64,000 nucleotides of DNA from the NCBI GenBank assembly GCA_020846135.1, contig JADLEK010000053.1:124001-188000 (forward strand), read 5' to 3'. A program made the position numbers and the translations under genes. Below, piece by piece: positions 31,671 to 40,469 of this stretch (position 1 is its first letter; each line of letters starts with the position of its first letter). The notes under the pieces were generated by a model. The model was not told the origin of the DNA and did not search any database. It was given only the letters and a program-made list of their open reading frames with translations. The stretch comes from Gammaproteobacteria bacterium (GTDB lineage: Bacteria > Pseudomonadota > Gammaproteobacteria > Competibacterales > Competibacteraceae).

Positions 31671-32363
31671 ATGAACGCCAAACGCATTCTCATTGTAGAA
31701 GACGAGCAGCCCATCCGGGAAATGGTGATGTTTGCGCTGGCTAATGCCGGCTACGAGGTGCGGGAAGCCGCCGATGCCCGGCAGGCGCAAACCTGCATCG
31801 CCGAACGCCTGCCTGACCTGGTGCTGCTGGACTGGATGCTGCCCGGCATCAGCGGCATTGACTACGCTCGCCGCCTGAAGAAGGACGATCTGACTCGGGA
31901 ATTGCCCATCATCATGTTGACTGCCCGCGCTGAGGAAGAGGACACCGTACAGGGACTGGAAAGCGGTGCGGATGACTACATGACCAAACCGTTTTCACCC
32001 CGCGAACTGGTGGCGCGGATTCGGGCGGTGTTGCGGCGCGGCGGACCTGCCGGGGAAGATGAGATGCTCCGGGCGAATGGGCTGTCTATCGATCTGGCCA
32101 GCCACCGGGTCAGCGCCGGCGATACGCCGCTGGAAATGGGGCCGACCGAATACCGGCTGCTGGAATTTTTTATGTCACACCCGGAGCGGGTCTACAGCCG
32201 GGGGCAACTACTGGACCGGGTGTGGGGCAGCAACGTCTACGTCGAGGAACGAACCGTTGATGTCCATATCCGCCGGCTGCGCAAGGCGCTGGAGCCGCAT
32301 GGGCATGACGCGCTGATTCAGACCGTGCGCGGCGCCGGCTACCGGTTTTCGACGCGGGTCTGA
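31671..32363 (+). CDS. phoB: Phosphate-regulon response regulator PhoB (OmpR family)
   Basis: A 230-residue response regulator. The receiver domain has the acidic pocket VEDE, phospho-acceptor Asp54 ([10 protein letters not shown]) and Lys in MTKPFSP. The winged-helix DNA-binding domain carries the [22 protein letters not shown] helix and the [14 protein letters not shown] recognition segment typical of PhoB. The ATG follows an AGAGGA site. phoR starts two bases after its stop, and a Pho-box-like sequence lies upstream. Confidence 0.95.
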   Translation: MNAKRILIVEDEQPIREMVMFALANAGYEVREAADARQAQTCIAERLPDLVLLDWMLPGISGIDYARRLKKDDLTRELPIIMLTARAEEEDTVQGLESGADDYMTKPFSPRELVARIRAVLRRGGPAGEDEMLRANGLSIDLASHRVSAGDTPLEMGPTEYRLLEFFMSHPERVYSRGQLLDRVWGSNVYVEERTVDVHIRRLRKALEPHGHDALIQTVRGAGYRFSTRV

Positions 32364-32364
32364 C

Positions 32365-33684
32365 GTGTCCCGCTCATGGTGGTTACTCTGGCGACGGCTG
32401 GCGGCGTTATTTCTGAGCGCGGCGCTGCTGGGTGCGATAACCGGAACCCTGCTGCCTTGTCTGCTGGCGGCAGCGCTGGGCGGGCTGGGCTGGCAGTTGT
32501 GGCGCTTAGACCGGCTGGATCGCTGGCTGCGCGGTGACCGCGAAGCTAATCCCCCGCCTACCGGCCCCGTTTGGGACGGTATTCAGGAACACATCGCCCG
32601 GTTGCGTCGGCAAAGTCGCAAACGCAAGCGCAAACTCAGCCGGTTGCTGGCGCAGTTTCAGCAAGCCGCCGCCGCCTTACCCGATGCCGCCGTTCTGATC
32701 GGTGAGGACGACCGGCTGCTGTGGTGCAATGGCGCATCCCAACCGTTGCTGGGACTGGCATCGAGTCGGGATCTGGGCCTGCCGATTACCCATCTGTTGC
32801 GCCATCCCGACTTCGTGGCGTTCCTGAACCAGCGCCGCAACGGCGATAGCGTCGAATTTCCCTCGCCAGTGGACGACGGGTTATCGTTGAGCGCCCGGAT
32901 CGCGCCCTATGGCAAGAAACAGCGACTGTTACTGGCGACCGACATTTCCCGAATCCGGCGACTGGAGCAAATGCGCCGCGAGTTTGTCGCCAACGTCTCG
33001 CACGAACTGCGCACCCCGCTGACCGTGATCGCCGGTTATCTGGAAACCCTGCTGGACTGCGACGATCTGGCGCTGGCGGGCTGGGAGCAACCGCTGCGGC
33101 GGATGCAGCAACAATCCGGGCGGATGTTGCACATTGTGGAAGATTTGCTATTGCTGGCCCGACTGGAATCGCAAAAGGAGCGACCACCGCTCAAACCGGT
33201 GAACATACCGGCGCTGTTGGCGGATATTGTGGAAGACATCACTGCGCTCAGCGGCGATCAAGGGCATCAAATCCAGATCGCCGCCGATGCCGGATTGTGG
33301 CTGCTCGGCTGCGAGAAAGAATTGCATAGCGCTTTCGCTAATCTGGCGTTCAATGCGGTGCGCTATACCCCGGTCGGCGGGCGCATAGAGATTGGCTGGT
33401 TTGCCGATCATCACGGCTTGCATCTGACCGTAGTGGACAATGGCGAAGGCATTGCACCGCACCATCTGCCCCGCCTGACCGAACGGTTCTACCGGGTCAA
33501 CCGTGATCGCTCCCGTAGCAGCGGCGGCACCGGGCTGGGACTGTCCATCGTCAAGCATATTTTAAATAATCACGGTGGCCAGTTGCGGATTGAGAGCCAA
33601 TTAGGCGCAGGCAGCGTATTCACCTGCGATTTTCCCGGCGAACTGCGGGTCAATCCGGCCTGCGGCAAAACAGAAGCCGAGTGA
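32365..33684 (+). CDS. phoR: Phosphate-regulon sensor histidine kinase PhoR
   Basis: Membrane histidine kinase partner of PhoB. Two N-terminal hydrophobic segments (about residues 10-50) with almost no periplasmic loop match PhoR, which senses phosphate status through PstSCAB/PhoU rather than directly. A PAS domain (PDAAVLIGEDDRLLWCN to LLRHPDF) precedes the H-box VANVSHELRTPLTV with His213, the N-box NLAFNAVRYT, and the G-boxes DNGEGI and GGTGLGLSIV. The product has 439 residues. The start is a GTG at 32365. No pst or phoU genes are in the window. Confidence 0.94.
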   Translation: MSRSWWLLWRRLAALFLSAALLGAITGTLLPCLLAAALGGLGWQLWRLDRLDRWLRGDREANPPPTGPVWDGIQEHIARLRRQSRKRKRKLSRLLAQFQQAAAALPDAAVLIGEDDRLLWCNGASQPLLGLASSRDLGLPITHLLRHPDFVAFLNQRRNGDSVEFPSPVDDGLSLSARIAPYGKKQRLLLATDISRIRRLEQMRREFVANVSHELRTPLTVIAGYLETLLDCDDLALAGWEQPLRRMQQQSGRMLHIVEDLLLLARLESQKERPPLKPVNIPALLADIVEDITALSGDQGHQIQIAADAGLWLLGCEKELHSAFANLAFNAVRYTPVGGRIEIGWFADHHGLHLTVVDNGEGIAPHHLPRLTERFYRVNRDRSRSSGGTGLGLSIVKHILNNHGGQLRIESQLGAGSVFTCDFPGELRVNPACGKTEAE

Positions 33685-33716
33685 TAAACTGGAATGAGCG
33701 ATAACGAGGAAATCTG

Positions 33717-34226
33717 ATGAAACTGTTATTGGTTCGCCACGGCATTGCCGAAGAGGCGGAAACCTTTATTGCCGGCGGCGGCTCGGACGCTCAGCGGCCC
33801 TTGACCGAGATCGGGCGCAAGAAAATGCGTAAAGGCGCCAACCGGTTGCGTTCACAAATCAAGCAGATTGACCTGTTGGCCAGCAGCCCGCTGTTGCGCG
33901 CCCGAGAGACCGCCGAGATTATTGCCCAGGTGTTTGGCGGTCTGCCGATTATGGAACGTCCGGAACTGGACTTCGGCTATCCGCCGGAAGCCGTGATGGC
34001 CTGGCTGGCCCAGGCTCCGGTCAACGGGCTGGTGACGGCGGTCGGTCACGAACCGCAACTGAGTCTGCTGGCGGGTTTGCTACTGGCTGACATCGCACAA
34101 CCACTGCTGATCTTCCGCAAGGGCGGCATGGCGCTGATCGAGTTCAATGGGCCGGTTACAGCCGGTGGCGGAGTATTGCTCTGGGCGTTGACGCCGGGAC
34201 AACTCCGTAGCCTCAAGCAGGATTGA
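33717..34226 (+). CDS. sixA: SixA-type phosphohistidine phosphatase
   Basis: Small histidine-phosphatase-superfamily protein (169 residues) with the N-terminal RHG motif (LLLVRHGIAEEA, catalytic His8) and the second catalytic region TAVGHEPQLSLLAG. E. coli SixA dephosphorylates phosphohistidine on the HPt domain of ArcB and on the nitrogen PTS protein NPr. Here it lies between phoR and ppx, 32 and 13 bases from them, so it is likely expressed with the phosphate genes. Confidence 0.88.
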   Translation: MKLLLVRHGIAEEAETFIAGGGSDAQRPLTEIGRKKMRKGANRLRSQIKQIDLLASSPLLRARETAEIIAQVFGGLPIMERPELDFGYPPEAVMAWLAQAPVNGLVTAVGHEPQLSLLAGLLLADIAQPLLIFRKGGMALIEFNGPVTAGGGVLLWALTPGQLRSLKQD

Positions 34227-34239
34227 CCAGGACATCCAG

Positions 34240-35754
34240 ATGCCATCTGACGTTGCCGCCGCGATTGATCTGGGTTCCAACAGCTTCCACATGATCGTGG
34301 CCCGCATCAACAACGGCCATATTCAAGTATTGGATCGGCTACGGGAGATGGTGCAACTGGCCGCCGGGCTGGATGGCCGCAATCGCCTGTCGGAACAGGC
34401 ACAGCAACGGGCGCTGGATTGCCTGGCGCGGTTTGGTCAGCGCCTGCGCCACCTGCCCCCATCGCAACTACGCATCGTTGGCACCAATACCTTGCGGCTG
34501 GCGCGTAACAGCGCGGAATTTCTGGCCCGGGCCGAGGCAGTATTGGGCCATAGCGTCGAAATCATCAGCGGCCCGGAAGAGGCGCGGCTGATTTATCTGG
34601 GGGTCATGCACAGCGTCGCGGCGATTCCAGGGCGGCGACTGGTCATTGATATTGGCGGCGGCAGCACCGAATTGATCATCGGCGAGCAGTTTGAACCGCT
34701 GCATCTGACCAGTTTGAAAATGGGCTGCGTCAGCGTCAGCCGCGCCTGCTTCGACGACGGGCGACTGACCGAGGCCCGGATGCACAAGGCAGACTTGCTA
34801 GTGCAACTACGGCTGGAGCCGGTTGGCGAGGAATATCGGGAGTTGGGCTGGCAGGTCGTCACCGGCGCATCCGGCACGATCAAGGCGATTCAGGATGTGG
34901 TGACCCGCGAAGGCTGGAGCCGCGAAGGCATCACCGTGGAAGCCTTGCGGCGGTTGCGTGGCGCATTGCTGGAAACCGGCAATACCGCTGCTATTGCGAC
35001 TCGCTGGCAACTGGAGCCGGCCCGCGCCAAAGTGTTTGCCGGCGGCTTCGCGGTCTTGCATGGACTCTTCGAAGCGCTGGGCATCACCCGTCTGGAGGTG
35101 TCCGACGGGGCGCTGCGCGAAGGTTTGATCTACGACCTGCAGGGCCGCATCCGCCATGAAGACGTGCGCGACCGCACCATTGCCACGCTCACCCACCGCT
35201 ACGGGCTGGACGATGCCCAGGCGCAACGGGTTCTCGCTACCAGCCGGGAGTTGCTGAAACAGGTCGGCCCGGCCTGGAGTCTGGAAGCCGAGGAGTGCGC
35301 GCAGTTGCTGGACTGGGCGGCCCGGCTGCATGAAATCGGCTTGCTGCTTTCCCACCAGGATTACCACAAGCACGGGGCCTACCTACTGCAATACGCTGAC
35401 TTGCCGGGGTTCTCGCGCAGCGATCAGACGTTGCTGGCGGCGCTGGTGCGGCGGCATCGCCGGTCATTTCCCCCGGACGCCTTCGCCCATCTGCCCAAGG
35501 AGTGGGCGCAGCCGATCCAGCGTTTGGGCGTACTCTTGCGGTTGGCGGTCATGCTGCATCGCAGCCGCAGCCGGCAGGCCTTGCCGCCGCTGAAACCGGA
35601 CGTCAACGGGCAACGGCTGAATTTGGGTTTCCCCAACGGCTGGCTGGATCAGCATCCGCTGACCCGGGCTGATTTGGAAAACGAAGCACGGTATTTGCGA
35701 AAGGCGGGATTTCGGCTGGAAATAGAATGTGATTTAGATAGAAAAAGGCCGTGA
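34240..35754 (+). CDS. ppx: Exopolyphosphatase (Ppx/GppA family)
   Basis: Releases phosphate from polyphosphate chain ends. The ASKHA-fold phosphate loops AIDLGSNSFHM (residue 6 on) and VIDIGGGSTELI are both present. The C-terminal HD-like domain (LLDWAARLHEIGLLLSHQDYHKHGAYLL) is typical of long Ppx proteins, and 504 residues is the usual size. A GppA (pppGpp phosphatase) activity is the main alternative; the genomic link to phoBR favours polyphosphate. A strong inverted repeat begins at the stop codon. Confidence 0.92.
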   Translation: MPSDVAAAIDLGSNSFHMIVARINNGHIQVLDRLREMVQLAAGLDGRNRLSEQAQQRALDCLARFGQRLRHLPPSQLRIVGTNTLRLARNSAEFLARAEAVLGHSVEIISGPEEARLIYLGVMHSVAAIPGRRLVIDIGGGSTELIIGEQFEPLHLTSLKMGCVSVSRACFDDGRLTEARMHKADLLVQLRLEPVGEEYRELGWQVVTGASGTIKAIQDVVTREGWSREGITVEALRRLRGALLETGNTAAIATRWQLEPARAKVFAGGFAVLHGLFEALGITRLEVSDGALREGLIYDLQGRIRHEDVRDRTIATLTHRYGLDDAQAQRVLATSRELLKQVGPAWSLEAEECAQLLDWAARLHEIGLLLSHQDYHKHGAYLLQYADLPGFSRSDQTLLAALVRRHRRSFPPDAFAHLPKEWAQPIQRLGVLLRLAVMLHRSRSRQALPPLKPDVNGQRLNLGFPNGWLDQHPLTRADLENEARYLRKAGFRLEIECDLDRKRP

Positions 35755-35788
35755 TTTTAAGCGCACCATCAAATAAATCACGGCCTTT
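35744..35788. terminator. Bidirectional terminator between ppx and the V8-like protease
   Basis: A perfect 14-base inverted repeat, AAAGGCCGTGATTT (35744-35757) and AAATCACGGCCTTT (35775-35788), separated by 17 bases. It has A/T tracts at both ends as expected of a two-way intrinsic terminator. It overlaps the last codons of ppx. Confidence 0.85.
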
Positions 35789-35808
35789 AAATAAGTTTCA
35801 AATTGCAA

Positions 35809-37041
35809 CTAGTTACAATATCCTAGTTGCTGATAAGTCAAAGTACTACCTGTGGGTTTAGCAGAGCAGACGGTGTAGAGCAAGGATGCAATGTTGCCTG
35901 CGCCAAAGCCGCCATAGTTAGCAAGCGGATACCGAGTATTCTGCCTGAATTGCGATGACCAGTTGTCTTTCCGCACATTTGGATCAGATGCCCCCCAAGA
36001 AGTAACGCCAACAACCACGTTGTTGTTAGAAGCAAGGCCTCCGTTTGCACCTCCGGCAAAAGCAGGGTTCTGGTACCCAAAATTGGCAATCCACGGTCCT
36101 CCACTGGAGCCTCCTGTGAAATTACTGCCTTGATAAATTTGGCCAGCACCACTAATACTGGTCAGATAGCTTGGGCCGTCAGATCTTTCCAGAATTCGAC
36201 CTGCATCCAGTAGAAATGGATACCCCAAAGTAGTAAGAGCAGCCGTCCATAAGTTACCCGTGAGGTTGGACTTAACAAAGGAATAGTTATTCCAGCCATA
36301 ACTCAGTTGACCGGTTATATTGCCAATGAACTGACCTTGGGCATTCTTCCTGAGGATGATAACAGCCAAGTCATTATCCCTGGCAGATCCACTGCCAATA
36401 TCAGTCCCATTTATCCAAGAGGCGGGTCTTACTAATGCTTGCCAACCCCAACTACCATACGGAGCAGAACCATTATAAGAAGCTGGTGTAAATGTCCAGC
36501 CTGAAAAGGTATTCGATCCAGAGCCAAAATCTTGGATACAGTGTGCAGCCGTGACAATCACACTTTTGCGGATCAAGCTAGCAGAACAAAAACCAGCATT
36601 GAATGTAAGCCTACCTATTGCCCTATAGGGATAAGTAGCGCTGAGATAATTGCCAGAACTAGAGGCCACAACAGAAACTGGCTGATGCGTCACTCTTTTG
36701 GAAGTGAATGGCACTCCAAATGATCCATACGCTCTCGGGCCAGTAGTTTGTTGGCCTTTTGCGCCTGGCACCGATGCCGGCTGATCCTCTACAGCAGAAA
36801 ATCCATTAGCCGGTTCCACCAAAATGGTGTCTGGTGCCGGTAAAGGATTGATGAATGGTTTGGCATTCTCAATTTCACCTTTACTCAGGCTACGAGTTGG
36901 CAAAGGGTCAGGGTTGTTGACAGCCATATCAACATTATTAGACTGAGCCAATGCTGGCAGTGGTAATGCGAACGCCGTAGCTAACAACCCAATGCCAGCA
37001 ACGGAACCACTTAGAAAGTTAAAAGAGTTGGTTTTCATCAC
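35809..37041 (-). CDS. Secreted trypsin/V8-like serine protease
   Basis: A 410-residue exported protein with an N-terminal signal peptide (to about residue 33, ALPALAQ) and a chymotrypsin-fold domain. The catalytic His is in VIVTAAHCIQDFG, the Asp in SARDNDLAVIIL, and the Ser in FTGGSSGGPWI. A Pro-rich pro-region of about 110 residues precedes it. Base composition is visibly AT-richer and codon use differs from the neighbouring genes, which suggests recent acquisition. The AT-rich gap upstream of its start has the same character. Confidence 0.85.
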   Translation of the reverse strand: MMKTNSFNFLSGSVAGIGLLATAFALPLPALAQSNNVDMAVNNPDPLPTRSLSKGEIENAKPFINPLPAPDTILVEPANGFSAVEDQPASVPGAKGQQTTGPRAYGSFGVPFTSKRVTHQPVSVVASSSGNYLSATYPYRAIGRLTFNAGFCSASLIRKSVIVTAAHCIQDFGSGSNTFSGWTFTPASYNGSAPYGSWGWQALVRPASWINGTDIGSGSARDNDLAVIILRKNAQGQFIGNITGQLSYGWNNYSFVKSNLTGNLWTAALTTLGYPFLLDAGRILERSDGPSYLTSISGAGQIYQGSNFTGGSSGGPWIANFGYQNPAFAGGANGGLASNNNVVVGVTSWGASDPNVRKDNWSSQFRQNTRYPLANYGGFGAGNIASLLYTVCSAKPTGSTLTYQQLGYCN

Positions 37042-37448
37042 AGTAACCTCGACAGAAAGAAGTTGTTTACGATTAAAAGAAACTCCTGACCAAGACCCTT
37101 AGATCAGTAATGCGCGTTTTCAAGCAAACAGGATGCCAAGCATTGATTGATTTCTTATTTTTTCACCGCTCTCCCTCTTAGCCTACATACAATATATAGA
37201 TATAGATATAGTGTATCGATGGAGTTCCTAAAATTGCAAGATTTTCACCACTTGGTAGCACAAAAATATCTAATTGTCAATATAAAATGTGGTAAAACGC
37301 ATCTCAAGATTAACTCAAAGAACCGCTCATTTTGAACCGCTCATTTTGACGTGAACCAGTCATTCTGAAATGGTTGTGGCGCAGCGCACAAAAATCAGCT
37401 ACACAATAAGGTCACACAATAACTCAAGACTACCTTTTGCCCGCTTGG
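37042..37448. other. AT-rich intergenic region with a 14-base tandem repeat
   Basis: About 400 bases with no convincing gene; a 62-codon frame at 37147-37335 looks random. It contains a TATAGATATAGATATAG microsatellite near 37196 and two exact copies of GAACCGCTCATTTT (37320-37347), with a weaker third version starting at 37350. Promoters for the protease (minus) and the Nudix gene (plus) must lie here but cannot be placed. Confidence 0.5.
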
Positions 37449-38075
37449 ATGAAAACGCTAATGAACTATCAGCTTGAGATACTCGAAAAATCCATCGGCT
37501 ACCGTGGCTTTTTCAGCATGGAAAAATACCGGCTGCGCCATGAACTGTTTGCTGGCGGCTGGAGTGCGGAGATCGATCGTGAGTGTCTGGAGCGCGGCCA
37601 TGCGGTTGCGGTACTGCTCTATGACCCTGATACCGATCAGATCGTTTTACTGGAGCAGTTCCGAATTGGTGCGCTCGACTTTCCAGGCGGTCCTTGGCTG
37701 TTGGAGATCGTCGCCGGGATTATTGACCATCCCGGCGAAACGACTGTGGAGGTGGCGCAACGCGAAACTGCCGAGGAAGCCGGCTGCGCATTGCTCGATT
37801 TGCTGCCGATCTGTCATTACCTGGTCAGTCCGGGCGGAACTTCCGAAAGCATCACGCTGTTCTGCGGGCGGGTCGATGCTTCCACGATCGGTAGCGAAGT
37901 GCGCGGCATCGCCTCCGAACATGAAGATATCCGGCTACAGGTCGTTTCCCGCGCCGAAGCGCTGGCCCTGCTCCATTCTGGCCGGATCAATTCCGCCGCG
38001 CCGATTATCGCGCTGCAATGGCTGGAGCTGAACCGGCTGAAACTGCTGGAACAGTGGGGAATGACGCCGGCCTAA
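37449..38075 (+). CDS. nudF: Nudix hydrolase, ADP-ribose pyrophosphatase type
   Basis: Hydrolyses ADP-ribose to AMP and ribose 5-phosphate. The complete Nudix box (GIIDHPGE...QRETAEEAGC) is near residue 93, preceded by DFPGGPWLLEIVAG and followed by PGGTSESITLFCGRV. These are features of the NudF/YqiE type. I chose the ATG at 37449 (208 residues); the ATG at 37461 is nearly as likely and an upstream TTG frame is not needed. Neither start has a strong ribosome site. Confidence 0.87.
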   Translation: MKTLMNYQLEILEKSIGYRGFFSMEKYRLRHELFAGGWSAEIDRECLERGHAVAVLLYDPDTDQIVLLEQFRIGALDFPGGPWLLEIVAGIIDHPGETTVEVAQRETAEEAGCALLDLLPICHYLVSPGGTSESITLFCGRVDASTIGSEVRGIASEHEDIRLQVVSRAEALALLHSGRINSAAPIIALQWLELNRLKLLEQWGMTPA

Positions 38076-38283
38076 ATGCCCAGTCGCCCCAGATCAGGAT
38101 CTGGTTGCGACCCCTCGGCTATTGGCGGAATCAGCATGGTCAGTTTGCTGGCGGGCGCTGGGGTGTGGCTGTTGACCCGATGGCTTCCGGCGCTGGCGAC
38201 TGCGCCGCAGGTCGAGCTATTGCTGGGGATTCTGCTGATTTTCGGCTTCGCAGAGGCAAAGCCGTTCAGCGATGGACGGCGGA
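38076..38283 (+). other. Possible membrane-protein gene fragment
   Basis: The frame directly after nudF encodes a hydrophobic stretch (VSLLAGAGVWLLTRWLPAL and LLLGILLIFGFAEA) that breaks off where the convergent vapC ends. It looks like a remnant of a membrane protein interrupted by the toxin-antitoxin module, but no family is recognised. Confidence 0.2.
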
Positions 38284-38694
38284 CTACTCCACGGCCAGCC
38301 AGTTTTCGACCTGCAACCCCGGAACCCGCCCAAATTCCCGCAGGTTGTTGGTCACCAGCACCGCGTTTTCCGCCAAGGCATGAGTGGCGATCAGCAAGTT
38401 CATACTACCGATGGGCGTACCTTGACGCTCCAGCAAAGTTCGTAGCCGACTGTACTCATCAGCAGCTTTTGCACTCCAGGGCAGGATCGCCAGCCGACTC
38501 ATCATATCGTCAATATCCTGGCAAATAGCAACGCTCCGGGTGGGATGCCTGGCCGCGCCGAACCACAGTTCCGCTAAGACCATGGTCGAGACCGCCAGGT
38601 TATCCGACCCAATCTGATCAAATCGGGCTTTTACTGTGAGCGGATGGCGGCGCAGCACATAGCTGCAGATGTTGGTGTCAAGCATCCAGATCAT
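38284..38694 (-). CDS. vapC: VapC-type PIN-domain toxin with a substituted acidic residue
   Basis: A 136-residue PIN-domain ribonuclease-like toxin. Visible are the first catalytic Asp6 (MLDTNICSYVLR), Glu42 (VLAELWFGA) and the C-terminal LVTNNLREF. At the position where VapC proteins normally read (N/Y)DLLIAxHA, this one has GSMNLLIATHAL, with Asn99 in place of the conserved metal-binding Asp (codon AAC). That may make it inactive or weak. The ATG at 38694 was chosen over more distal starts because the PIN fold begins there and vapB ends four bases upstream. Confidence 0.88.
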   Translation of the reverse strand: MIWMLDTNICSYVLRRHPLTVKARFDQIGSDNLAVSTMVLAELWFGAARHPTRSVAICQDIDDMMSRLAILPWSAKAADEYSRLRTLLERQGTPIGSMNLLIATHALAENAVLVTNNLREFGRVPGLQVENWLAVE

Positions 38695-38698
38695 GAAA

Positions 38699-38923
38699 TC
38701 ACTCCCGATCCTGAGGGGGTTCGTCATTGCGGTCCGCCAGAAAATCATCCGGGACCTGGGGTGTGCGGGCGAAAAAATCATCCCAACCCTGTGGCTTGGG
38801 CCGCAAAATCACCGCCTGGCCCTGTTTTTCAATAAACACTTCCGGGCAGTTGAAACGGAACTCGACCGGCAACCGCACTGCCTGGCTACGGCCATTCATA
38901 AACACTTTGGCGGTTTTTGGCAT
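38699..38923 (-). CDS. vapB: VapB-type AbrB/SpoVT-fold antitoxin
   Basis: A 74-residue protein with an N-terminal swapped-hairpin DNA-binding domain (KTAKVFMNGRSQAVRLPVEFRF) and an acidic C-terminal tail that would cover the toxin active site. The ATG at 38923 has an AAGGAAA ribosome site. It is transcribed with vapC and presumably autoregulates the operon. The promoter region overlaps that of the divergent kinase gene. Confidence 0.9.
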   Translation of the reverse strand: MPKTAKVFMNGRSQAVRLPVEFRFNCPEVFIEKQGQAVILRPKPQGWDDFFARTPQVPDDFLADRNDEPPQDRE

Positions 38924-39054
38924 GATATTTTCCTTATTGGCGAGTGGCAAACCGGGGCAATAGCAGCAATGACGCTCCCGCCTTGCCGTTTTACCTGATC
39001 TGAACCATGATCGAAGCTCAGGTCTTCCCAACCCCTCGCGCAAGGCTCCGCACT

Positions 39055-40017
39055 ATGGAAACCCCGGAATTGCCGCAAATCCCCGGCTACCGGCTTGAAA
39101 AAGTTCTCGGCAAGGGCGCTATGGCTACGGTCTATCTGGCCGTTCAGGAATCACTGGATCGGCAGATAGCCCTCAAGCTGCTGTCCGCAAAACTGGGCAA
39201 CGATCCCATATTTAACAAGCGGTTCATCAAGGAAGGGAAGACCGTGGCCCGGCTGACTCATCCGCACATCGTCACCATCTACGATACCGGTAGCCACCAA
39301 GAACAGTTCTATATCGCCATGGAATATCTGGAGGGTGGCTCGCTCAAGGAGCGGATTAAGGCGGGATTGAGTCCGGATCATGCGGCGCATTGTCTATGCC
39401 AGATCGCCCATGCGCTTGGTTACGCGCATCGCCAACACTGCATCCATCGCGACATCAAGCCCGCCAACATCCTGTTCCGCAATGTAGAAACGGCAGTGCT
39501 GTCGGATTTTGGCATCGCCAAGAACCTGGAAGACAAGACCCAGTTGACTGCCGCCGGCTGGCGAATCGGGACGCCGAATTACATGAGTCCCGAGCAGGCG
39601 CTGGCCAAACCGGTCGATGCCCGTTCCGACCTGTACAGCCTGGGCGTCCTGTTTTACGAAATGCTGACCGGAACTCGTCCATACAAGGGCGCTGATGCCT
39701 TTGAAACCGCGCTGCTGCATGTTAAAGCGCCGATTCCCGTCCTGCCGGAGCCGCTCAAGCGCTTTCAGCCGGTCATTAACCGGCTGCTGGCCAAGGACCC
39801 GGAGGCGCGATTCGCTAGCGCCGATGAGCTGATTCAAGCCATTCAGGCGGCGCAGACGCCCAATGCCGGCGCATCCCGGTCCTTGGCGCAAGGATGGCGA
39901 ATCTGGTTGCTGGCGGGGTTGCTGGCCCTGCTGGCGGCGGCGCTGACCTACGAGTTCTGGCCCGTCGCCGGCAACGGATCGTTGCCGCCGCCAGCTCCGC
40001 CTGCCGCCGGTCAATAG
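39055..40017 (+). CDS. Membrane-anchored Hanks-type serine/threonine protein kinase
   Basis: A 320-residue kinase. The glycine loop GKGAMATVYLA, ATP-binding Lys41 (IALKLL), catalytic Asp133 in HRDIKPANI, Asp151 in DFG and the MSPEQA activation-segment end are all present. After the kinase domain (to about residue 265) comes one transmembrane helix (281-302) and a short Pro-rich periplasmic tail, with no PASTA or other sensor domain. An earlier in-frame ATG at 39007 would add 16 residues. It is divergent from vapBC and its 3' end overlaps the DUF350 gene by seven bases. The substrate is unknown. Confidence 0.9.
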   Translation: METPELPQIPGYRLEKVLGKGAMATVYLAVQESLDRQIALKLLSAKLGNDPIFNKRFIKEGKTVARLTHPHIVTIYDTGSHQEQFYIAMEYLEGGSLKERIKAGLSPDHAAHCLCQIAHALGYAHRQHCIHRDIKPANILFRNVETAVLSDFGIAKNLEDKTQLTAAGWRIGTPNYMSPEQALAKPVDARSDLYSLGVLFYEMLTGTRPYKGADAFETALLHVKAPIPVLPEPLKRFQPVINRLLAKDPEARFASADELIQAIQAAQTPNAGASRSLAQGWRIWLLAGLLALLAAALTYEFWPVAGNGSLPPPAPPAAGQ

Positions 40018-40415
40018 GTCATGCAGGCCGCATTGAGCAGGCCAATCGCCAGCGACAACGCGCCGAGAAATACCCCGGAGGCGACCTGTCCAGCCGGGAT
40101 GTCGCGGGCCAGGCTCGGTAACAACAGGCGACCCACGCCATAAACCAGCAACTGGATGATCAGGGCGATCAGGCCCCAGATCGCCATATCAAGCAGGCTG
40201 ACGCTGTGGGTAATCGCGCTGGCCAGCGGCAACATGAAACCCACCATCGCCCCGCTTAAACTGGCTGCAGCCGCCGCGTTGCCCTCACGGATCAGGCTAA
40301 TTTCACGGTAGGGGGTGATCCACAGATACAGCAGCAGAAAGACCGCCAGCAGGCCGATCCCGGTGGCGAAGTAGGACAGAAACGCCGGCAGACCGGCCAG
40401 GGATTGAGTCAGCAT
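40011..40415 (-). CDS. DUF350-family membrane protein
   Basis: A 134-residue protein with four hydrophobic segments: FATGIGLLAVFLLLYLWIT, a segment over GAMVGFMLPLASAI, MAIWGLIALIIQLLVYGVG, and GVFLGALSLAIGLLNAA. This matches DUF350 (YjfL-like) proteins, whose function is unknown. The ATG at 40415 has a GAGGAAA site; the frame extends upstream to 40448 without support. It is convergent with the kinase gene. Confidence 0.75.
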   Translation of the reverse strand: MLTQSLAGLPAFLSYFATGIGLLAVFLLLYLWITPYREISLIREGNAAAAASLSGAMVGFMLPLASAITHSVSLLDMAIWGLIALIIQLLVYGVGRLLLPSLARDIPAGQVASGVFLGALSLAIGLLNAACMTY

Positions 40416-40469
40416 CGGAGTTTCCTCGGGTGGTCGGATACGCGCCAAGCATAGCCTACGTCGGGTTGC

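Noticed and set aside
37147-37335. 62-codon plus-strand frame in the AT-rich gap before nudF
   Set aside because: No ribosome site, no family, and it is built partly from microsatellite sequence.
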